Shown in pieces: positions 21,230 through 32,875 of a stretch of DNA of 64,000 nucleotides. The notes under the pieces were generated by a model that had not been told where the DNA came from, ran no database searches, and saw only the letters and a program-made list of their open reading frames with translations. The DNA is from Antilocapra americana (taxonomy: Eukaryota; Chordata; Mammalia; Artiodactyla; Antilocapridae): positions 16,954,523 to 17,018,522 of the forward strand of contig ML664199.1 of the NCBI GenBank assembly GCA_007570785.1. The letters are read 5' to 3'. Made by a program: the position numbers and the translations under genes. Every line of letters starts with the position of its first letter. The first letter of the stretch is position 1.

Positions 21230-23136
21230 TGTCCTCTTCTGCCATTTACAGAAAACAATTTAGTGGGTTTTAATATATTTACAATATTGTACAACCATTA
21301 TCATTTTGCAAAATATTTTCATCACCCCATAAAGAATCCATAATCTAATCCATTATATAAGTCACTCCCCCTCCTCTTGTACCCTCAACTTCTGGCAACT
21401 ACTAACCTACTTTCTGGCTCTGTGGATTTGCCTGTTCATATAAATGATATCTTACAATATGTGGTCCTTTGTGACTGACTTATTTCACTTAGCATAATGT
21501 TTTCCAAGATTTATCCACATCGTGGCATGTATGGATACTTCATTTTTTTATGATTGAATAATATTCCATCATACGAATACACCGCATCTTGTTTATGCAT
21601 TCATCACTTCTTGGACATTTAGATTGTTCCCACTTCTTAGCTATTATGAATAACGTTGTTATGAACATTCATGACATAGTTTCATGTGGACATATTTTTA
21701 GTTCTCTTAAAATTTCTGGGTTCTTTGGTAACTCTGTGTTGCACCTTTTGAAGAGTAGCCAAACTGTTTCCCAAAGTGACTGTACCATTTTACAAAGCAG
21801 TGTATGGGAATTTTTCTCCACAACCGCACTATTGCTTATTACAGTCTTTAATTTTGGCATCCTAGGGAGCATGTGGTGATACCTCATTTTGGTTGTGATT
21901 TGCTTTTCCCCAATGATTACTGATGTTGAACATTTTTCATGTGTTTATTAGCTATTTGTATATACCCTTAGGAGAAATTTCTGTCCAAATCCCTTGACTG
22001 TCTTTAAAACATTTAGGTTATTTGTTTTTTTAATTGTTGAGTTGTAAGAGTTCTTTGTTTTTTCACATCCTGCATATTAGACCCCTATCAGATATAGAAT
22101 TTGCAAATATTTTCTCCCCTTCTATTGATTCCTTTTCTTGATAGTGTCTTTGTAGCACAATATTCTTTTATTTTGATGATGTTCATGTTTGTTTTACAGC
22201 TAATGCTCTTGTTGTCACGTATTAGAAATCTTGCTTAAGCTAAAGTCATGAAAGTTTACACCTAGTTTTTTCTAAGCATTTATATGTTGAGCTCTAATAT
22301 TTAGGTCTTTGATTCACTTTGAGTCATTTTTTACATATGGTATAAGGTTAGGGATCCAACTTTATCCTTTTGCACTTAGGTATCCAGTTTTCCTAGCAAC
22401 ATTTGTTAAAGAGACTATTCTTTCCCCATTGAATAATCTTGATACCCTTGTAGAAAATCAATTCACTGTGGGTACATAGACACATTTCTGAACCCTCAGT
22501 TCTAGTCTATTGATCCATAATTTTTTCATATGCCAGTACCACACAGTTTCAGTTACTGGTTATAGTAAGTTTTGAAATTGGAAACTGTAAAGACCTCCAA
22601 CTTTAGTCTTGTTTTTAAAGATGTTTTTGGCTATTTGTAGTCCCTTGCAATTCTATATGAATTTTAAGACCAGGTTGTCCATTTCTGCAAAAAAAATAAA
22701 GTTGAAATTTTAATGGGGATTTTACCAAAACTGTAGATCAATTTGGGAGTATTGACATCTTAACAGTATTAAGTCTTGAAATTCATAACCATGGGAGTTC
22801 TTTTCATTTTTTAGGTCTTCTTTAATTTCTTTCAACAATGTTTTATAGTTTTTAGTGCATAGTGTTGTACTTCTTTTGTTAAATTTATCCCTAAGTATTT
22901 TATTCCTTTTGATTCTATTGTTAATAGGATTGTTTTCTTAATTTTATTTTCAGATTTTTTCATTGCCAAATATACAGAAATACAATTGATTTTTGGATTT
23001 GATCTTGCATTGTGCAGCCTTGCTGAACCCATTATTGGTTCTGATAGTTTTTCAGTAGATTTCTTAGGATTGTCTATCTATAGAATCATGTCATCTGCAA
23101 ATAGAGATAGTTTTCCTTCTTCCTTTCCAATCTGAA
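21230..23136 (-). pseudogene. Old L1M: 3' UTR and ORF2 C-terminal part
   Basis: The 3' UTR lies at the left ('cattttgcaaaatattttca', 'gaataatattccatcatacg') and passes rightward into the ORF2 coding strand in reverse ('aagagtagccaaactgtttc', 'gatttgcttttccccaatga', 'ttgatccataattttttcat'). Minus-strand frames of 66-72 codons (21669-21887, 22832-23032) keep L1-like phrases such as KGIKYLGINLTKEVQ, but no long frame survives. It continues beyond the nested SINE. Confidence 0.85.
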
Positions 23137-23446
23137 AGTGAAGTGAAAGTTGCTCAGTTGTGTCTGACTCTTGGTGACCTTGTGGACTATATAGTCCATG
23201 AAATTCTCTGGGCCAGAATACTGGAGTGGGTAGCCTTTCCCTTCTCCAGAGAATCTTCCCAACCCAGGGATCAAACTCAGGTCACCCGTATTGCAGGCAG
23301 ATTATTTACCAGCTGAGCCACAAGGAAAGCCCAAGAATAATGGAGTGGGTAGCCCATCCCTTCTCCAGCAGATCATCCTGACCCAAGAATTGAACCAGGG
23401 TCTCCTGCATTGCAGGCAGATTCTTCACCAACTGAGCTATCAATCT
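23137..23446 (-). mobile_element. Bov-tA SINE with duplicated tRNA-like head
   Basis: The plus strand reads body first ('gctcagttgtgtctgactct'), then a tRNA-like head ending 'agctgagccacaaggaaagc' (about 23329), then a second, partial body plus head ending 'accaactgagctatc'. Each head contains the inverted B-box-like segment near 'gggatcaaac' and 'gaattgaacc'. This is the dimeric Bov-tA variant. It is nested in the old L1. Confidence 0.9.
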
Positions 23447-23774
23447 GGGTGTCTTATATTTTTGTTTCCTGCCTAACTGCCCTGACTAGAACCTGAAGTA
23501 CAAGGTTGAATAGAAGTAGTAGTGAGGGCAGATATCTCGTCTTAATCTTAATCTTAGGGGGGAATCTTTCACCATTAAGAATAATGTTAGCTAGGGTTTC
23601 TTATAAACGTCTTTCATAAGGTTGAAAAGACTCCTTTTTATTCCTATTTTGTTGAGTGTTTTTTAATCATGAAAGGGTGCTAGATTTTGTTCAGTGGTTT
23701 TTCTGTGTCTGTTGAATTGGTCATATGTTTTGGTTTTCCTTCTTTCTATTGATATAATGTATTGCATTGATTTT
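23447..23774 (-). pseudogene. Old L1M ORF2 (RT region), continuation
   Basis: 'tgactagaacctgaagtaca' , 'aatgttagctagggtttctt' and 'ttctattgatataatgtatt' continue the inverted L1 ORF2 through the RT. It ends where a young L1 inserted. There is no long frame. Confidence 0.78.
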
Positions 23775-24326
23775 AGAAGTTGTACATATACATAATGGAA
23801 TATTACTCAACCATAAAAAGGAATGCAGTTGATTCAGTTCTAATGAGGTGGATGAACCTAGATACAGTGAAGTAAGTAAGAAAGAGAAAAGTAAATATCA
23901 CATATTGATGCATATATATATATATATACATATAGCATCTAGAGAGATGGTAGTGCAGGGCGGTGCAGCAGCTGGTGCCCTTTATCTGCAGGGCAGCAAT
24001 GGAGACGCAGATGTAGAGAACAGACATGAGGACACCAGAGGGGAAGAAGAGGAATGAACTGAGAAAGGAGCATTGAAACGTATACCTTACCATATGTAAA
24101 ATTAGATAGCCAGTGGAAATCTACTGTATGACACAGGGAACTCAAACCGAGTGCTCTGTGACAACCTAGAGGAGTGAGAAGGGGTGGGAGGCGGGAGAGA
24201 GGTTCAAGAGGGAGGGGACATATGTACCCCTATGGCTAATTCATGTTGGTGTATGGCAGAAACCAACACAATATTGTAAAGCAATTATCGTCCAATTAAA
24301 AATAAATAAATTAAAAAATACATTGA
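23775..24326 (+). mobile_element. Ruminant young L1 3' end (5'-truncated)
   Basis: 'cataatggaatattactcaa', 'cagttctaatgaggtggatg' (end of ORF2), then the 3' UTR 'gaggggacatatgtacccct' and the terminus 'aatattgtaaagcaattatc' with A-rich tail to 24326. About 550 bp. It interrupts the inverted old L1. An (AT)n run sits at about 23912-23928. Confidence 0.92.
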
Positions 24327-24356
24327 ACCAAGAGTACTCTGTTTTGTCTTTTTAAA

Positions 24357-24438
24357 AAAATTACTTTATTTTTAAATTGAAGGGTAATTGCTTTACATAA
24401 TTGTGTTGGTTTCTGCCAAACATCAACATGAATCAGCT
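24357..24438 (-). mobile_element. Ruminant L1 3' terminus, tail-to-tail with the previous copy
   Basis: T-rich start then 'gggtaattgctttacataat' and 'tgtgttggtttctgccaaac' to 'catcaacatgaatcag'. This is the same terminal ~75 bp of ruminant L1 as at 24235-24311, in the opposite direction. Confidence 0.88.
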
Positions 24439-25509
24439 TAGAATATTCTTGCAATGCTTTTTCCTTAAAAAAAAAGTGATATGTTTTATGAATTTCCTTA
24501 TAAGTCTGAAATTTTTTTCATTTGTGTTATAGATTATATCTTTCCTGGACATAGGGTTCTTGGAATACAGTCTTTTTTTCTTTAAAACCTATATACATCT
24601 CTCGGGTTCTTGAGTGGCTTATAAAAGATCCAGTGGCAGTCTGTTTATTTTTACCTTTGTTGGTAGTCTTTTCTCACTCTCCTTATGACTTGATTATTAC
24701 TCTTAAACTACAAAAACATCATAACTTGTCAATTGTGTGTCTTCCCCACCCCACCTCCATTATAAATACCTGGCATTTGGTGAACTCCTTTTTTATGAAA
24801 ATTCAATTCTTCCTTCAGCACAGAAGTTTTCCTATTTGATCATTGCTTTTCTTTTTGCTTTTTCTGAATATTTGCATATTAGACTTTCTGGATCTGTCTT
24901 TAATGTCTCATATTTTTACCAGTAATTTACATTTCTTTGTATTTTTTGCTTTATTATATTATAGTTCCTTAACTTCCTTTTCTAGTTCACTAGTTTGGTT
25001 TTCATCATTAGCCATTTTTCTTCCTCTACTGGAATTTTAACCCCAGCTTTCATGTTTTTTTAACCCCTCCCAAAATTTTTGTAGTTATTCTCTTTGGGTA
25101 TCCTCTTAAACATTCTTCTTACACTGTTATTGTTTCTTGCATTGACTTGACCTTGGTAGAAGGCGCGTGTTCTGTCCATTCTGGTTTCCCTAGTTTGAGC
25201 TGTTATGTAGTCTGTTAGATGTCTATGAGGTTTCTTTGCTTCTTTAGGTCAAGGGAGTGTGTTCTTCCATAACACCTGCAGAGGTGTGGGGAGTGAAGTC
25301 TGTCGGGCCACAGTGGATATTGCCAATAACCCCCAGGAACTGAGCTCAAAAACTATGAAACACATCAGGGTGTAGAGAGGCAATTTTAGTCAAAGGCAAG
25401 TTGAAAAACCAGGAGGACTAGTCAGCATTGAAGAGGTAACGCTAAAGAGAAGCAAATAGGCCATGTGAGGGGCAAAACCCTCCATTTTTGACAGGGAGGA
25501 CTGCTGTTT
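24439..25509. other. Unassigned, T-rich; possibly more old L1
   Basis: The T-rich plus strand with phrases such as 'tttgctttttctgaatattt' is in keeping with an inverted old LINE, but I cannot align it with confidence. The GC-richer part 25260-25509 is also unassigned. Plus-strand frames of 62-68 codons are hydrophobic because of T-richness and are not genes. Confidence 0.4.
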
Positions 25510-26735
25510 GTTCTTGTCCTTCAGTTCAGTTCAGTTCACTCGCTCAGTCGTGTCCACCTCTTTGCAACCCCATGAACCACAGCACACCAGGCGTCCCTGT
25601 CCATCACCAACTCCCGGAGTCCACCCAAACCCATGTCCATCGAGTTGATGATGCCATCCAGCCATCTCATCCTCTGTTGTCCCTTTTCTCCTCCTGCCCT
25701 CGATCTTTCCCAGCATCAGGGTCTTTTCCAATGAGTCAACACTTTGCAAGAGGTGGCCAAAGTATTGGAGTTTCAGCTTCAACATCAGTCCCTCCAATGA
25801 ACACCCAGGACTGATCTCCTTTAGGGTGGACTGCTTGGATCTCCTTGCAGTCCAAGGGACTCTCAAGGGTCTTCTCCAACACCACCGTTCAAAAGCATCA
25901 ATTCTTCGGTGCTCAGCTTTCTTTATAGTCCAACTCTCACATTCATACATGACCACTGGGAAAACCATAGCCTTGACTAGACGGACCTTTGTTGGCAAAA
26001 TGATGTCTCTGCTTTTTAATATACTGTCTAGGTTGGTCTTAACTTTCCTTCCAAGGAGTAAGCGTCTTTTAATTTCATGGCTGCAATCACCATCTGCAGT
26101 GATTTTGGAGCCCAGAAAAATAAAGTCAGCCACTGTTTCCACTGTTTCCCCATCTATTTCCCATGAAGTGATGGGACCGGATGCCATGATCTTAGTTTTC
26201 TGAATGTTGAGCTTTAAGCCAACTTTTTCACTCTCCTCTTTCACTTTCATCAGGAGGCTCTTTAGTTCCTTTTCACTTTCTGCCAGAAGAGTGGTGTCCT
26301 CTGCATTTCTGAGGTTATTGATATTTCTTCCGGCAATCTTGATTCCAGCTTGTTCTTCCTCCAGCCCAGAGTTTCTCATGATGTACTCTGCATATAAGTT
26401 AAATAAGCAGGGTGACAATAGACAGCCTTGACATACTCCTTTTCCTATTTGGAACCAGTCTGTTGTTCCATATTCAGTTCTAACTGTTGCTTCCTGATCT
26501 GAATACAGGTTTCTCAAGAGGCAGGTCAGATGGTCTGGTATTCCCATCTCTTTCAGAATTTTCCACAGTTTATTGTGTCCACAAAGTCAAAGGCTTTGCC
26601 ATAGTCAATAAAGCAGAAATAGATGTTTTTCTTCAACTCTCTTGCTTTTTCAACTAACCAGTGGATGTTGGCAATTTGATCTCTGGTTCCTCTGCCTTTT
26701 CTGAAACCAGCACGAACATCTGGAATTGCAGTTTA
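25510..26735 (-). mobile_element. BovB LINE, 5'-truncated 3' portion
   Basis: The 3' terminus at the left shows repeated 'ttcagttcagttcagttcac'. The right edge stops at 'ccagcacgaacatctggaat' within the RT fingers. It carries about 1.2 kb of BovB. No convincing target duplication was found (a weak ctgctgtttg / ctgttgttta pair exists). Confidence 0.95.
25531..26547 (-). pseudogene. BovB RT palm and C-terminal ORF (338 codons), active site mutated
   Basis: The longest open frame in the window. It runs from MGIPDHLTCLLRN through GKGVCQGCLLSPCLFNLYAE (RT palm) to the C-terminal [19 protein letters not shown] and the end of BovB. The catalytic YADD box reads NAED at 26296-26307 (Tyr to Asn, first Asp to Glu). 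Upstream a one-base loss in the 'gtggacacaataaactg' segment (near 26575) shifts the frame, and the element is truncated about 160 bp further on. There is no endonuclease. It cannot reverse-transcribe. The open length probably reflects a recent insertion. Confidence 0.93.
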
Positions 26736-27454
26736 GATCTGTTGTTTACCATCATTGCTGGCCATGCTTAGAGAATGACTTTAAATTGTTTTGCTAGCCA
26801 ATTAAAGAGTTTTTTTCCCAAGACTTGTGATGTTTATAAAATGTTTATATCCCAAGCATGTTATTATATGTTTTCATCTAATTAAGTTGTCTGTCACTTT
26901 GCTAAAGGTATAATTAGTAAGTTCTACCTTTATTGTGTCTGGCTCAAAATGAATGTACTAAACGGCACTTTGAAAACAAGATAATTTATCCTTTGTGCTT
27001 TGACAGACCTCAGACTTTTAGTTTTCACAAATGACATCCTTTATTTATACCTGCTGCCTATTAGCATTATATAAATTCTCCATAGTATTGGTGTGCGTTT
27101 GTTTCCTGAAACAGGTGTACCAGTCCATTTACTTTAGTTCAGTTGAATCCTCTTGTGATCTTTTCCACAACTGTAGAGTAAGTGAAATTCACATACTCTG
27201 AAATATAATTTGGAAATGCAAAACTAAATGTTCCCCTGTAGGGGGTGCAGTATGTTTTAAACTCTTAGTGTGTGTAATGAAAGCTATGCACTATAGAGGG
27301 AACCTTCAGAGGCTTCCTCCATATTAACACAGGTTATGCAAATGATTTCAAAATCTTTTATGTTTGATAGCCAGTGTTTTCCTAAAGTTATAAAATCTGC
27401 ATAACGTTAGAATAAATGCAATAAACTTACTTTTTGTTATGGTTTTGGGCATTG
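26736..27454. other. Unassigned non-coding sequence
   Basis: Nothing recognisable. Confidence 0.5.
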
Positions 27455-27895
27455 CACTAATCAGGGTACTCCAGAGAAGCAGAATCTATAGTATGTGTAT
27501 GTGGTATACTAACATTTGTATATATACACAATGCACACAGCATACATGGTTATCCCTATGTGTGTATATATATGGAAAAAGAGAAAGAGGTTTATTACTG
27601 TGGGAGCTGGCAAATCTGAAATCTGTAGGGCAGGCAGGCTGACTGGCAATTGAGATAAAATATCTACGTCACAGGCTGGAGGCGGAATTCCTTCTCTCAG
27701 AAACTTTTGTCTTCGCTCCTAATGTCTTCAAGTGATCCAATGTGGTTCATCCACATTATGGAGGATAATCTGCTTTACTTAAAGTTAACTGATTATAAAT
27801 ATGAATCAGATCTTAAAAATCTTTACAGCATCATCTAGTCGAGTGTTTAACCAAACAATTGAGCACACTGTGGACACATAAAATTAATTATTACT
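27455..27895 (-). mobile_element. Old L1M 3' UTR
   Basis: 'cagggtactccagagaagca', 'gggagctggcaaatctgaaa', 'cacattatggaggataatct' and 'gacacataaaattaattatt' match, in order, the inverted 3' UTR of a common old placental L1 (L1MA/L1MB type). A decayed dinucleotide stretch lies at about 27516-27575. Non-coding. Confidence 0.88.
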
Positions 27896-28070
27896 AGCAT
27901 CTTGCACACATTTTTGTCAATGTAGGGTATGAATCACAAAGATAATAGTAGCTGGATTTTTGGAGTAGCTTGGACTCAAAATTTAGTACAACTCTCTAGT
28001 AATAAAGGTTCAAATGTATATTTTAGTACTGCAAAGTTGAGTGAGTGGGACATAAAACATATAAACCAGG
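27896..28070. other. Unassigned short spacer
   Basis: No recognised element. Left flank of the next L1 insertion. Confidence 0.5.
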
Positions 28071-28289
28071 CCATCCTTCTTTTCTTTAATTTTTATTTTC
28101 TATCAAAGTATAATTGATTTACAATATTGTGTTAGTTTCAGGTATACAACAAAATGATTCAGTTATACACATATCTATATCCATTCTCTTTTTCAGATTC
28201 TTTTCCCAAATACGTTATTACAGAAGACTGAATAAAGTTCCCTGTGCTATACAATATATCCTTGTTGATTATAAACCATCCTTCTTTTC
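28071..28289 (-). mobile_element. Artiodactyl L1 3' UTR with 14-bp target duplication
   Basis: Element 28085-28275: 'caaagtataattgatttaca', 'caggtatacaacaaaatgat' and 'gttccctgtgctatacaata' are the inverted L1 3' UTR. The perfect duplication ccatccttcttttc lies at 28071-28084 and 28276-28289, so both ends are defined. Confidence 0.94.
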
Positions 28290-30074
28290 AGTTTGAACTT
28301 TTTCCATATTTTTTTTGAGGTAATCTATAATAGTTTTATTTCAGTTTGTCCTTTGAAGCTTAGCTTTCAAGTTCTCTGTGTGCATTCAAAACTGGGCTCT
28401 GTTGAACACGTAATTAGAATACTGGCCAAAATGTGGATTCGAGAACGAAGGTTAAAAAACTTGCTATCCTGTGGAATTTCTGAAATCCTAAAATTTTTAT
28501 AACACAAAATGTTCCAGGACCTCACACATATCCATAAAATGTATCTTCTGGGCTATGTTCCTCCTGTGGTTGGTGTATGCTTCCAACTCGGAGAGATGTC
28601 GAGCTTGCTTTTTGTTTGACTTTGCATGATTAAGTTGGAGGTCTTCTAGTTGGATTCATCCTCTAATATTTTTGTTTGTTTGTTTTTGTCTCTAAGTTTT
28701 TCTTTCTCTTATGTAGTTCAATTCACTTAAAAATATTTTTAGTTATTTTTTTTTCCCTTGTACTCCTAAAGTGGATCTCTCTCTGTCTCCTTTCTTCTTT
28801 CTCTTTCAGTTCTGTTCCTGATGTTAATAATATACGTCCCTAGTCTTGGACTTCTTATTTTCAACTTATATGACAGTCTTGTTTTCCCTGTGAATACTAT
28901 GATGTTCTTGTTAAATCCTAGGATGGTGAATGGAAGTTAAGTGTGTGTGTGTATCTTTTTAATTGTTGGAGCTTGATCTCTACATGACTTTTCATTTTAT
29001 GATGGAAAGCAGACTTTCCATTAGCTTGGAATCATGTGACTCCCAGGGTTGGGCAGGAAATTAGTTTTTGTCCAAAATAGCAGGGTACAACAGAAGTGAT
29101 TTTCTTAGCTCCAAAGCCTTTCTGCTGCAGAAACACAAATTGAAATAGTGGCTTAGTGATTGACTTAACTCATTAGGAAGCCTGCTGATAAGAATTTATG
29201 TTTAGACTTTGGAAGGGAAGAAGAGTTTTTTTTTTTTTTTTAGGTCTTGCTATAGATCCCAGTTACAGGGAACAGTAAAAAGAAAAGAATGTGACTTTCA
29301 TATAGTATTGAGCAATACTCTGTGTCATAAATCAAATTTTATAGGATTAGTCATTTGTCAGATTGTATCCTTACACCCTATTGTGATTGTATATTGTATA
29401 TTGTTGATTATACTTTGATTTCTCCATTATTAGAGAAACAAGTTTTGGGTTTATTTTTTAATTAATTTCTTTGGGCAAGCTCAGCTTTTTCAAGCTGTTT
29501 ATTTTTGCAGATGTATTTCATCAGTTCTTAAGAATGAAGCTAGGAATGTGTGCTGGCTTCCAGGTTAGTACCACCCAGAAATTTTTTAAAAATCTGTTTT
29601 CTTAAAATATATTTTTTTTTGTTCGGGAGAGAGGGAATTTTTTTCATTTTTTCTGGCTAAGTATATTTTAAAAATATATTTAAATAAGGTATTTTAAATA
29701 CTATCTTTGAATATACTGCTTTTTTCATTCCATATTGAAGGTTTGACTTGTTTGGGTAATTTGTTATTTCATAGTTAATGGTTTTTATGGAAAGGAGATA
29801 AAAGTTACTGATGTTTTTATTTTCTCTGGAAAATTTGAATGTACTATTTGTATCATTTTAGAATTGTTTCTTATCATTCAGAGAGCCTGCTATAGACATT
29901 AGTCTCTAAGGATATCAATACTTGCTAGTAGATTGTGACTATATGATCCATCAACAAAATTATCCTCTTCTTGTAGAATATTTCTTACACAGCTAAAGTA
30001 ACTATATTAAGACACGGTTCTGACACAGTTTATTTGAACCAGACTGGAGTAAAAAGAGCTGAGAAAATGACCTT
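28290..30074. other. Unassigned, repeat-poor sequence
   Basis: No ruminant SINE or LINE recognised. A run of 16 T lies at 29226-29241. Short frames only. Confidence 0.5.
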
Positions 30075-30157
30075 CATTTTGCAAACATTTATTAAGCCTC
30101 CCAGTTGTGACAGGCTCTGACGCCATCCTGTCTCTACAGAAACTGACAGTTTAGATA
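30075..30157 (-). mobile_element. L2/MIR-like 3' end fragment (weak)
   Basis: 'gcaaacatttattaagcctc' and a diverged 'acagaaactgacagtttaga' resemble the inverted L2 3' end. The match is short. Confidence 0.42.
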
Positions 30158-32084
30158 AAAATGATAGCAGTTATATTCAGTATAGTTACTGTTACAAAAG
30201 GGGTTTCTTTTCCTGATGGTGTCCGTTTCTGGCCACCTCCAGATGGCCTGCCACTTGAGCTTGGAAGTTGGGAAACAAAACAGATGCAAGGATGCAGAAC
30301 AACTTCATTTGAAATAAAACAGTACAGAACCATGGTACTATGCTATTTTTCTCTAAGTCCTGGATAAAGCTAACCTATGTCATGAAGCAGAGTTCCTCAA
30401 GTTGAGGGACGTATCCTATCCTCTTGAAGAATAAAACTACTGTGGACTTCTTGTATTGACTGAAACTATTACAATATTACTTAAATCACTCTTTTTTCTT
30501 GCATTACTTATGTTGTTTAGTATGCACATAGTATGTTACTTAGTATGCACACATGTATTTTGTGCTTATAACTTATGCTAAATAAAATAAAAACAAATGT
30601 AGAAATTAAATATGACACCATTACAGTTCAGATGAACATTATAATTCAGTTTAAATCCACATGGATTTAGTGAGATGGGTGATGCTGCTTTGCTGAAATA
30701 GTGTTGATAAAGAGAAGTTCAGCAGAAAGATGTCACCCTAACCATGGTTCCATGGTTCATCTGTTTTCTGTATTTGGATTTTGATAATACTTACTCAGCA
30801 ACTGCCTGTTTACGTAGTATGTTGTTCAAACAATATTAAAACCTTTATGTCTCTGATTCGAACTCAGGCAAACCAAACCTCATCTTTGCCAATGAGTAGT
30901 CTTGAAACAGCACTTTAAAGATATATTACTTGGCCACTGTGTAAAGCTTTATTACTTGGAGGAAAAGCTAGCCTAACTGATATGTTCCTTAAGTAAGTAT
31001 CTAATGCAACTATTACTAAGAATCAGGCGTACAGAAACTGTTTTTGGAAAATTGAGACCATACTTATTTCTAGTAAATTGATATGAGTTGGCACAGTCAG
31101 AGATGTTGCTGGTCTCTCCCACCTCTTTGCTTATATAAAGCCTTCCAGTTATAGCTTTCTTAGATGTTAATCAACAAACTCAGTTGCACATACAAACTAC
31201 TGCATAAAAATTGTAAAGGAATATGCAGTTCACATGGTCATCCCAGAGATGCAGACTATCCTTAAAACTTCTTTTTTTAAAGATGGTCATAAAGATTAAA
31301 ATTTTAAAAAAATATCATAAGACTTTAATAATATTCATAGACCTTAGTTTGAGAAATACTGCTAGAGGGTACTCAGCAGTTCCTGATGGGGAGAACCAGA
31401 TTTCTATCTGAGTATGCTGGTAAATAGATTCTCAATTCTAGATCCACTATTAAAGTGCAACATTACACTGCTATTTACATTTGATGTCCAGGACCAGACA
31501 TGTAATACAAGGAATTTAGGTATGTCTTAGGTTTTGAGACAAGCCTAACTAGGGGAAGTTCTGGCTCTGTGGAGACTGTGAGCATCGTGCTCTGCTCTGA
31601 GGTGACAGACTGACTATAAAGACTGTCTTTGATGTCTTCTATGACCAGACCTGGGTATGGGCAGTGTTGTTACTTCTCTGTTTGAGAATATAATTTTTAT
31701 TTTACTCTGAAGTCTATGATGTTCAATTTCCAAGTTCTACTGGTTATATTTAATTCCTAGATATTATAAGTGATTCACTTACTAAAGAATAAATTTAACT
31801 CTAGGCTCACCAGGTTTTCTCCCCTACCCTTTACATTTACCATTTCTCTACATTACAGTGCTTTCTTCTACAACTTTAAAATTCATTATTTCTATCTCTA
31901 ATTTATCAGAAGGGTAGAACAATCAGTGCTTGAAAATTTAGTCAGAGTAAACCTGTATCTCTCATGATGCCAGGAATTTTGCTTTATTCCTTTTTTTTTC
32001 TAATTTATTTTTAGCTAATTTATACACAGCAGGATTTCAATCAGGGGCGTTAACATGTTTATATTTGATAAGTGGATGGTTGTA
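30158..32084. other. Unassigned, repeat-poor sequence
   Basis: No recognised repeat or gene. A small imperfect tandem copy ('ttagtatgcacatagtatgt' and 'cttagtatgcacacatgtat') is at about 30518-30557. Confidence 0.5.
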
Positions 32085-32185
32085 AGTGCCACCTACTGCC
32101 TGCTTTAGAGCTTGGCACATAGTACGTATTCATTGTAGATGAATGAAGGAATACACAGTGAAGAAATGAATAAATGATGAATGAA
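32085..32185 (+). mobile_element. L2/MIR-like 3' end fragment
   Basis: 'gcttggcacatagtacgtat' followed by 'gatgaatgaaggaatacaca' and further gaatgaat-like units fits the L2 3' end in direct orientation. Confidence 0.55.
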
Positions 32186-32875
32186 TTTGGTATTTGGTGT
32201 AGAAACAGGGGTGGTGGTGTAACCATGTTAGATTTTTAGCAGGGCATGTTTTAGATTGTTTTTCCATTTGAAGCTGGAGATTTTTTTTTGTTAGCTGATC
32301 TTCATGTTACCTGAGCTTTTATTTATTTTTGGAGATGTTGGAATCTCTTGGAAAATTCGTTAATTTCTCTGGCTAATGACACGTAGGGAGAGCATGATCT
32401 CTGGATAACCGTAGTGGATGGACTGCCTTCCATATCAGAGGAAACAGTTGTCATAGATAATGTATCAAATTGCACATAGGCTTTCTACTTTGTTTTGCTG
32501 TTTAATTTTAGTTTGAGTTCATCCATCGTCCTGCAATCTCAGACGTAATCTCTTTTTTCCCTGGACTGCTGACTGAATGCATTTCTCTGTGGTAGAATAA
32601 CCCAGTTATGATCATGTTAATAGTGGTCTGTCATTGTAGGCCTTTACTATCTACTTCCCTGCTCCCAGCATCAAAACAGGAGTGAAAACACTAAAAGAGT
32701 ACAAAGAAAATGGCTTTATTTCTGACATGGCACACACAGCTTATCACATGTGACCCTGGTGATAAGTGTGAGACTGAGGAGCTGGTGTGCTGCATTCTTC
32801 AGTGGTCAGCTCCCCCACTGGGTTAGCAGATTTCCTTTTATACAATAGTTGTATAATTCATAGCTGCACAGTAGC
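32186..32875. other. Unassigned non-coding sequence
   Basis: Nothing recognisable. Confidence 0.5.

Noticed and set aside
25510..25739. Target duplication for the BovB at 25.5-26.7 kb (ctgctgtttg and ctgttgttta)
   Set aside because: The match is short and imperfect and does not sit exactly at the element ends.
25531..26547. 338-codon open frame as a host gene
   Set aside because: It is the BovB RT palm and C-terminal region, with a mutated active site, a frameshift and a 5' truncation just upstream.
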